In this document: positions 58,501 through 64,000 of the stretch, piece by piece
How the letters are laid out: each line of letters opens with the position of its first letter
Numbering within the stretch: the stretch's first letter is position 1
Assembly: GCA_036346375.1 (NCBI GenBank)
Contig: CM070506.1
Span: forward strand, 3,038,001-3,102,000
Length of the DNA stretch: 64,000 bases
DNA from: Guadua angustifolia
Lineage: Eukaryota > Streptophyta > Magnoliopsida > Poales > Poaceae
Direction of reading: 5' to 3'
Translations under genes and position numbers: made by a program
Notes under the pieces: model-generated
What the model saw: the letters and a program-made list of their open reading frames with translations, nothing else
What the model was told of the DNA's origin: nothing
Databases searched by the model: none

Positions 58501-59602
58501 CAATCATCTCACATGATCGCCTCTAGGGCATATCACCAACAAGTAATTTAAGGATTTATGCTCTTTGTTTCGTTCTTCGGGCAAGATCGTCCTAGAAGGA
58601 GAACCATGTATGGATGGGATTTGATGAAATCCTAATTGGGGTTAAGTGTTGATGGTATATGGATTTAATATGGGGAATAATGAGAAGTGTTTCTTGTCGT
58701 GGTTCCGACCGGTGTGGGACTTTGTGGTTGGTGGACTGGGTGGAATCAGTTGTTAAATGCATTATTTCCTTAAGTTTGTCGGAACCCTCGGTTTCATAGG
58801 TTAGACTCAATGTGGGTCAGTCGTAAATGGGTGGTTCAGTTGTGAACCTTTTCTTTGAGTGGTTGTTTCGTTGTATGATAAAAGTTTGAAGGGAGGTCAA
58901 GTGCGATTTTATGTTATGAGGGAATTCGATTGGTGCCCTATAGGGCTAACCATTTCGATAGTAAATAATGATTCTTGATCCTGTTGTTTCTAAGGTCAAC
59001 TGTTGAAAAGGTAAAAGTTGTGTTTGATTCCTATAGGAGTCCGGTATTAAGTGGCTAGTGAAGTGGTCTCTGTTGGGAATGAGTTTCCCCTCTTATCTTT
59101 AAGAGATTGTGTGTTGATTGTGGATTCAGATGTCGGGTTTGAGAATCGATTTTCTCTTCCCAAGTGTTGATTTTGGTGTTATAAGCAGTTTTGCTTTGAT
59201 GATAGCAAGTTAAGTTGTTTTGGTTATTGAGAGCTTCTGTCAAAGAGTTGCGTGGAGTCTCTCTTTTATCTTGAGTGCTCCCCGATGTAAATTTTATCGC
59301 GTTGATTTGAAAATGATAAAAGTGGTTCTTGAGATGTTAGAGATTTGAATTTGCCTTTGCGATTTGGCTGAGGAAAGGAAATAGAGCGAGTGTTGATTTG
59401 TTGATGGATGAAATGAGTTCAGTTGCGTGCTCCTTTTATTTGGCAAGAGTCGTGGTTTGAGTTGTGGAATTTTCTCTTGCGTGAGAAGTACTCGGCTTGT
59501 TCTTTTTGGGCATTTTGATTCTGACCATTCGGTTTCTGTTGCTCTTGTGGGTGAGTTTTGAGGTGTTCAGAATTCGAGGTCTAATACATTAAAGGGGAAG
59601 AG
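55511..59602 (+). other. Non-coding interior of element B
   Basis: Apart from the solo LTR insertion this is about 2.5 kb of GT-rich sequence on the plus strand (TTTTGG, GTTGAG and GGTTTTG words abound). I find no retroviral-like protein motif. This is the pattern of a large non-autonomous derivative with intact priming sites. CGAGTCC/GTCCGGTGGGACTCTTTG words repeat at about 55847 and 55865. Confidence 0.6.
56981..58541 (-). mobile_element. Solo LTR, copia (Angela/BARE-like), with perfect TSD
   Basis: AGTAA at 56976-56980 and again at 58542-58546 flank a sequence beginning TGATGGAAGACG and ending TATCACCAACA. On the minus strand it starts TGTTGGTGATATGCCCTAGAGG, close to the known start of grass Angela/BARE copia LTRs, and ends CTTCCATCA. 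A minus-strand TATA box (CTATATAAAGG) lies near 57515. No internal domain remains, so it arose by recombination between the two LTRs of a complete copy. Confidence 0.9.
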
Positions 59603-62600
59603 TGTAATACTGCAAATTGTTTTCCGTGGTTTTTGGCTGGTTTTGTTTTTTGGTCATCTCATGACTTTAGGAATTTTAACAAAATTCGAGATATCTTGGT
59701 GCATATCGGAAAGGGATTTCTCCGAGCCGTAATTTTCATGACAAGTTTTACTCAAAGGGTTTTCTTTTATTTGGGAGTTTGAAATGTCGGTTCTTGGAGA
59801 TGGTTGCATTGCAGACTCTGGGGTTTGTGTAGTTTATTTTCTTTTTCCCCTAGTTTGTTGATTTTGTTTTAGCACTCAAACTGATGGAGTTTATTTTAAA
59901 GAAAAAGAAATCTGTATTCTCTGGTTTTGGTGGGCGTGGGCTAGTAGTGGAGGGTTTTGGGCCTTCTTGGGTGGGGCACGACCTAATTACCCTCCCTTGC
60001 CTTCTTGCCATGCAGCTTCTCCCTGCCCCACCCCAAACCGAGCATCCTGCGCCCTTCCTGGCAGAGCATCCTGGCGATTGCTCCCTCTTGGCGCAGCCTA
60101 CCTCCTGCTGTCCTCATGGCCGGCGCCACTACTATTCCCTGGCCGACTCCTTCCTTGGCAATCAGCAGCAGCAGCAGCCTCCTCCTCCTCCATGGCTGGC
60201 GACCTCCCCTCCAGCAGCTGCAGCTCCGGCGAGCACTCCCAGCCGGAGGTCCCTCCTTCTCTTCCTGGCCGGCACCCTTCCTCCATTCCCCTTCGATTTC
60301 CCCCTTGAGCCAAAGTGAGGATTAAATCTAGGGTTTGGGTGGCTGGGTTAGGGTTCTTGCCATGGGGTTTTATTAGTTGATTGGTGGTATGTGGAATGGA
60401 TTAGAGGTGGAAACCCTAGAAGTTGTGCAGTTTGTTTTCGAGCAGATTCTTGTGCCCTGCTGTAGTGTGAAATTGTTAATTTTGCAAGCATTTCCTGGGG
60501 GTCTGGCTATTGCGAAAGTTGTAGATAATTGAATTACCTTTCAATAGAGACTGAAATCGCTAAGTTTCGTTCATCCAACTAAATGTTATGACCGTTTTAA
60601 CGAGTGCTGCTCCGTGTGGGCAGTTTGCTGTTTTCGGGTTTTAGGAGTGGGTTGCGAAACCGCCTTAGCTATGAGTCTTGTGATGATTTTGGGCGTGTTT
60701 TGAGTGGGCTATATCCTTGTGTAGGTGGTGTGACCCTGGTTGTGGCTTCTTCTTCTCGCCACATTGTTTCAAGAGGTTTAAGGCAAGTGCATTGTATCGG
60801 TTGTGGCTTAGGTGGCCATTAGGTTTCGCAATCATACATTTATCCATGTGTTATTTTAATATTGTCATGTTTGATTTTGCATGCGATGTGATGAATGAGA
60901 ATGGTTAATTGGTTATGCTATCGTTTAAACCAAGATTATATGCAAGTGCATCAGTGTTTGTTTGTTACGTGTGTCGATTGATGAACCATATGCCTTGTCA
61001 ATAGGCCATGGGTTACATTTTATATATTCCATGATGATGCTCCCTAGTATGATTAGGCTAATGGGAACATAAAAGATATAAGATTTGAGTTATGAAAATA
61101 GCTCGATTTGTGGTCATGATATACGATTGTGGCGTTTAATGTGAGTGTTGATGATATATGTGACCTTGTGGATATGAACGTTGAGAACATGGACATGAAT
61201 GTTGAGAATGGCTTTTGCATTTATGCATTCATGAGAAGTACATCTTTGGATTGAATGCTTTGTGGGTTGTTTGTTGGACCCCGTATAATTGCCAAATTGA
61301 CATATTGCTCTATCCCACGTTCATAAGATTGCTCACTAATATGATAGGTGAATGTGAATAATGAAGTTGTGAGGTTGGATTAATAGGAATAGTTGATTTG
61401 CGATCATGAAAATTGATTATGTCTTTGGTGCGAGTGTTAATGATAGATGTGACTATGTTGATAAGATTTGTTGAGAATATAGATTTGAGTGTTGAGAAGG
61501 TGATTTGAATGTTGAGAATGACATTTGCATATGTGCATTCATGACACGTGCATCAAGCCAGGTCGGTGAGAAAGTCATATATGACTAATCCGGAGTGCTC
61601 AGAGATCCTACCCCGTAGTCCCATCCACTGGCGTGGATGGGAGCGGTGTTAAGTGTAGGACCAGCTACTAGGTAGCGGGCAAGTCCTATTTCGGCAGGCC
61701 CCTTCCACGGGATGGTTGGGTTGAGGGCACGCATCGACGGGTGGTGCTCGGCAATACCGGTATGTGCTAAAGAAGAGATGAGACATGCATGGTTGTGTCG
61801 CATTATATAGCATTGCATATATACAATGAGATATTATGTGAATGAAATGCATGGTTGTGTTGCATTATATATGCATGAGATATTATGGGAATGAAATGCA
61901 TGGTTGTGTTGCATTATATAGCATTGCATATATGTATGAGATACTATGTGAATGAAATGCATGGTTGTGTTACATTATATAGCATTACATATATGCATGA
62001 GATATTATGTGAATGAAATGCATGGTTGTGTTGCATTATATAGCATTGCATATATGTATGAGATATTATGTGAATTGAAAGCATAAAAGCATTTCATTGT
62101 ATTGTGTATTGCAATTGATAAATGTTGATTGATGAGAATGGAAAGAACAGGTTGAGGTTTGAGTCGTGGGCTCATCCAGAATTGATTTCCGAGGCATGGG
62201 TAAGGTTTTGTTACATTTTCGAGTTGGTTGAGGTAAATGGAGTCATATTCTTTATCATGGTCGGATGTTTCAGTTAAGTAATGGTTATGTAAATGATGAA
62301 GTAACCGTGCTCTTACGTTTTAGATCTTTTATGAATTCAACTGTTTCCTTTATTTACGGATGTCAATTAAAGGAACTGCTACTTGATATCCCCTAATAGT
62401 TGCTTTTAGTCTAATGCCTTACTTTTCCTACTTGTTGCACTTTGCTGAGTCTTGGACTCACGCTTGTTTGTTACTTGTTTTCAGGTACGTTGAGGTTGTC
62501 TCATTTGGGAAGGAGTAGTAGCACTAACACTACCGCAATCACCGTTATTTGAATTAAATAATACGTAGTGTCAAGTCTTGATTATAATTGTATTATTGTG

Positions 62601-62877
62601 ATTTCCGCTTGAGGAGTTGATTAGTTGCTGATTTGTTGTCGTGAGAGTTCATTCTTAAGTGCATCTACTAAATTGTCCTTGTGATTGATATTATGTTGAT
62701 TTGCTCTTATGTCTGCTGAGTGGATGTCCATAGTTTTAGAGGAGGTGCTGCCAAAATTTTCGGTGAAAATTGGGAGTTAGTAGCATTCTGGACTCCGTGG
62801 GGAGTCGGGGTGTTACAGGTGTCATTCGTTTAAATGGGTTTTGGGTAGCATTCATGGTGCGTTGGCTGGGTGTTACA
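59603..62877 (+). mobile_element. 3' LTR of element B
   Basis: Begins TGTAATACTGCAAATT, which matches the minus-strand start of LTR A (TGTAATACCACAAATT, complement at 63283-63298), and ends GGCTGGGTGTTACA. It contains a CT/GC-rich leader (59990-60310), an AGGGTT-rich stretch, TTTGCTGAGTCTTGGACTCA near 62442 and GACTCCGTGGGGAGTC near 62791. Open frames with Pro/Ser/Ala runs at 59884-60325 are leader. Confidence 0.8.
61787..62078. repeat. Tandem repeat, 61-62 bp unit, five copies, in the LTR of element B
   Basis: GCATGGTTGTGTTGCATTAT occurs at 61787, 61849, 61898, 61959 and 62020, each followed by ATATAGCATTGCATATATG and GAGATATTATGTGAATGAAA. The second unit has a 12-13 bp deletion. LTR A does not show the array at the equivalent place. 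Confidence 0.9.
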
Positions 62878-63298
62878 AATGTGCACACGACACTGAGCGG
62901 GCGCGGCCGGGCAATGGGTGAGGCGCCGAGCGCAGGGCGAGGGCACCGAGGCGGGCGGCGCCCGGATCCCCTCCTTCTTCTTTCTTTGTTTTTAAATGGA
63001 GGCGTGGAGGTGGTCTAAGTGCCTCTAGGGTTTTCTTTATTTCCTTTTATACCCAAATAAAGGATGCCCCTAATCAATAGGGTTAGGGAAATCAACTATA
63101 CAAAACTACACAAAACTCTAGAGACCACAAATCAACAATCTCCAAAGACTGACATTTCAAACTCACGGCGAAATAAAAAAAAATCCTTTGAATAAACTTG
63201 CCACAAAATAAATACGGTTCTGAGAAAAAATCCTTGAATCACAAAGGTGGAATCATTATGGCCGAAAAACCCTAGCAAAAGGAATTTGTGGTATTACA
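62878..63298 (-). mobile_element. LTR A, 5' part (minus strand)
   Basis: Continuation of the LTR at 52946-55339 after element B. On the minus strand it starts TGTAATACCACAAATTCC at 63298 and has a TATA box (GGGTATAAAAGG, near 63041-63055) followed by the GC-rich leader that continues at 55339. Confidence 0.7.
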
Positions 63299-64000
63299 CA
63301 TGTCATCAGAAATTTTCACTTTAACAGTTCTATATTTGCGAGAGAAAACCCATAACATTGCATAAAAAAGATAACTTTACAACCAAAAGAGTTTACAATA
63401 CCAAAATCGTATTCTTAACTTAGTACATATATTTACAAACTGACTGACTTGTACCCTATTCTATGATTCTTACTCTTATTCTAAGACACAAATCTACTAT
63501 CTACTACTCTAAGTCACTAGATATAATCCATACACCATGAACTACTAGAAAAGATGGTGGCGTTCCTATATCGTAACTACTCTCTAAACTAGAGGGTAAA
63601 AGTGAAGGGTTCTGGGTTCCAACTGGCTAGAATTGTTGTAAGTACTCCTGCCGATTGCCCGTTCTGCATCTCCTTGGTTCTACTATTGGATCTTGAAGTC
63701 CCACATAAGCTTCATACGTGCGGACATAAGAATTCATATTAATATTATGTGCTTTGCATATCCGTCATAGAAGTTTACGTCCTGTCTCCTGAATTGCTTT
63801 AATTCTGGTAGCACTATGTTGTTCGGCATGACGGTGCAAGGTTCGGCTTCAATTCTTGTAGTAGCATGCCCATGAACTTTGAATCTAAGAGAAGTTTGTT
63901 TTATATCGAAAATAGGTGCATGCTTCTCGTGACCAAGGTTTTCAACTAACTCTCTTGCAAAATCAGCCCAGATATATAATTGGCCAACCACAATTAGTTT
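63299..64000 (-). pseudogene. Upstream region of gypsy D with an unassigned open frame
   Basis: By position this is DNA 5' of gag in gypsy D, or older DNA that D and A landed in. The minus-strand frame 63991-63734 encodes LYIWADFARELVENLGHEKH, APIFDIKQTSLRFKVHGHAT, EAEPCTVMPNNIVLPELKQF and FYDGYAKHIILI. After a shift the neighbouring frame gives SYVRTYEAYVGLQDPIVEPR and GNRQEYLQQF before a stop near 63640. Composition and continuity across the shift suggest a formerly coding gene, but I do not recognise the family. No LTR is seen before the window ends. Confidence 0.4.

Larger units (their letters stand above)
55340..62877 (+). mobile_element. Element B: non-coding LTR retrotransposon with palindromic 5' end
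   Basis: Same family as LTR A but in the opposite orientation and nested within it. The order is: inverted LTR 3' end (55340-55437), forward LTR 3' end (55438-55496), primer site TGGTATCAGAGC (55499-55510), non-coding interior, purine tract AAAGGGGAAGAG just before 59603, and a full 3.3-kb 3' LTR (59603-62877). There is no gag or pol. No 5-bp duplication is visible at its borders (GCGCG left, AATGT right). The interior carries a solo LTR (56981-58541). Confidence 0.75.

Noticed and set aside
59884..60325. Overlapping 106-144 codon open frames in all three plus frames
   Set aside because: They lie in the corresponding GC-rich leader of the element B LTR, and openness in three frames indicates composition, not coding.

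Overview
The window is plant nuclear DNA, most likely from a grass (Poaceae). The long GC-rich LTRs, the Tourist/hAT-type MITEs, spliced plant-type gene fragments and the families of Ty1/copia, Ty3/gypsy, PIF/Harbinger and CACTA elements all point that way. The species cannot be named from the sequence. I see no intact, ordinary single-copy host gene. Almost every base can be assigned to a mobile element, to an insertion inside one, or to a decayed spacer.

Layout. 1-2561: a minus-oriented, apparently non-coding LTR element (3' LTR cut by the window edge, PBS, 5' LTR). 2562-7353: spacer with a hAT-type MITE (8-bp TSD), a Tourist-like MITE, a 218-bp tandem duplication, a tRNA-like SINE head and a LINE 3' fragment. 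7354-29596: an old copia element that landed inside a second tRNA-like sequence. It has since been split by a solo LTR (7474-8582), a PIF/Harbinger element (about 9488-14344) and a complete 10.6-kb gypsy element of the Tat type (14355-24910, TSD TAGTC). 29637-64000: a minus-oriented gypsy element, here called D, whose gag, protease and RT/RNase H are scattered by three insertions: a 16.2-kb CACTA-like element (30656-46833), a 3.6-kb internally inverted LTR element C (47999-51623, TSD GGTGT), and a long LTR A (52946-63298). LTR A is itself split by the related non-coding element B (55340-62877), and B carries a solo copia-type LTR (56981-58541, TSD AGTAA).

The most interesting object is the CACTA-like element. 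It sits exactly inside the RT of gypsy D, has subterminal GCAAC/GTTGC repeats and one good CACTA terminus. It carries a 5.5-kb satellite of 32-33 copies of a 170-bp monomer arranged as a four-monomer higher-order repeat. It also carries host gene fragments: two exons resembling an RMD1/DUF155 protein, three exons of the alpha subunit of PPi-dependent phosphofructokinase (PFP), and the C-terminal half of a TDX-like thioredoxin. The last two are joined in one open frame, so this looks like a Pack-CACTA making a chimeric gene.

The second theme is aberrant LTR structure. Elements B and C both have a palindromic end made of two inverted LTR 3' termini next to the primer binding site. C is nevertheless flanked by a perfect 5-bp duplication, so it was integrated in that form or inverted after insertion without touching its ends. 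All retroelement genes seen here are broken by stops, frameshifts, deletions or insertions.
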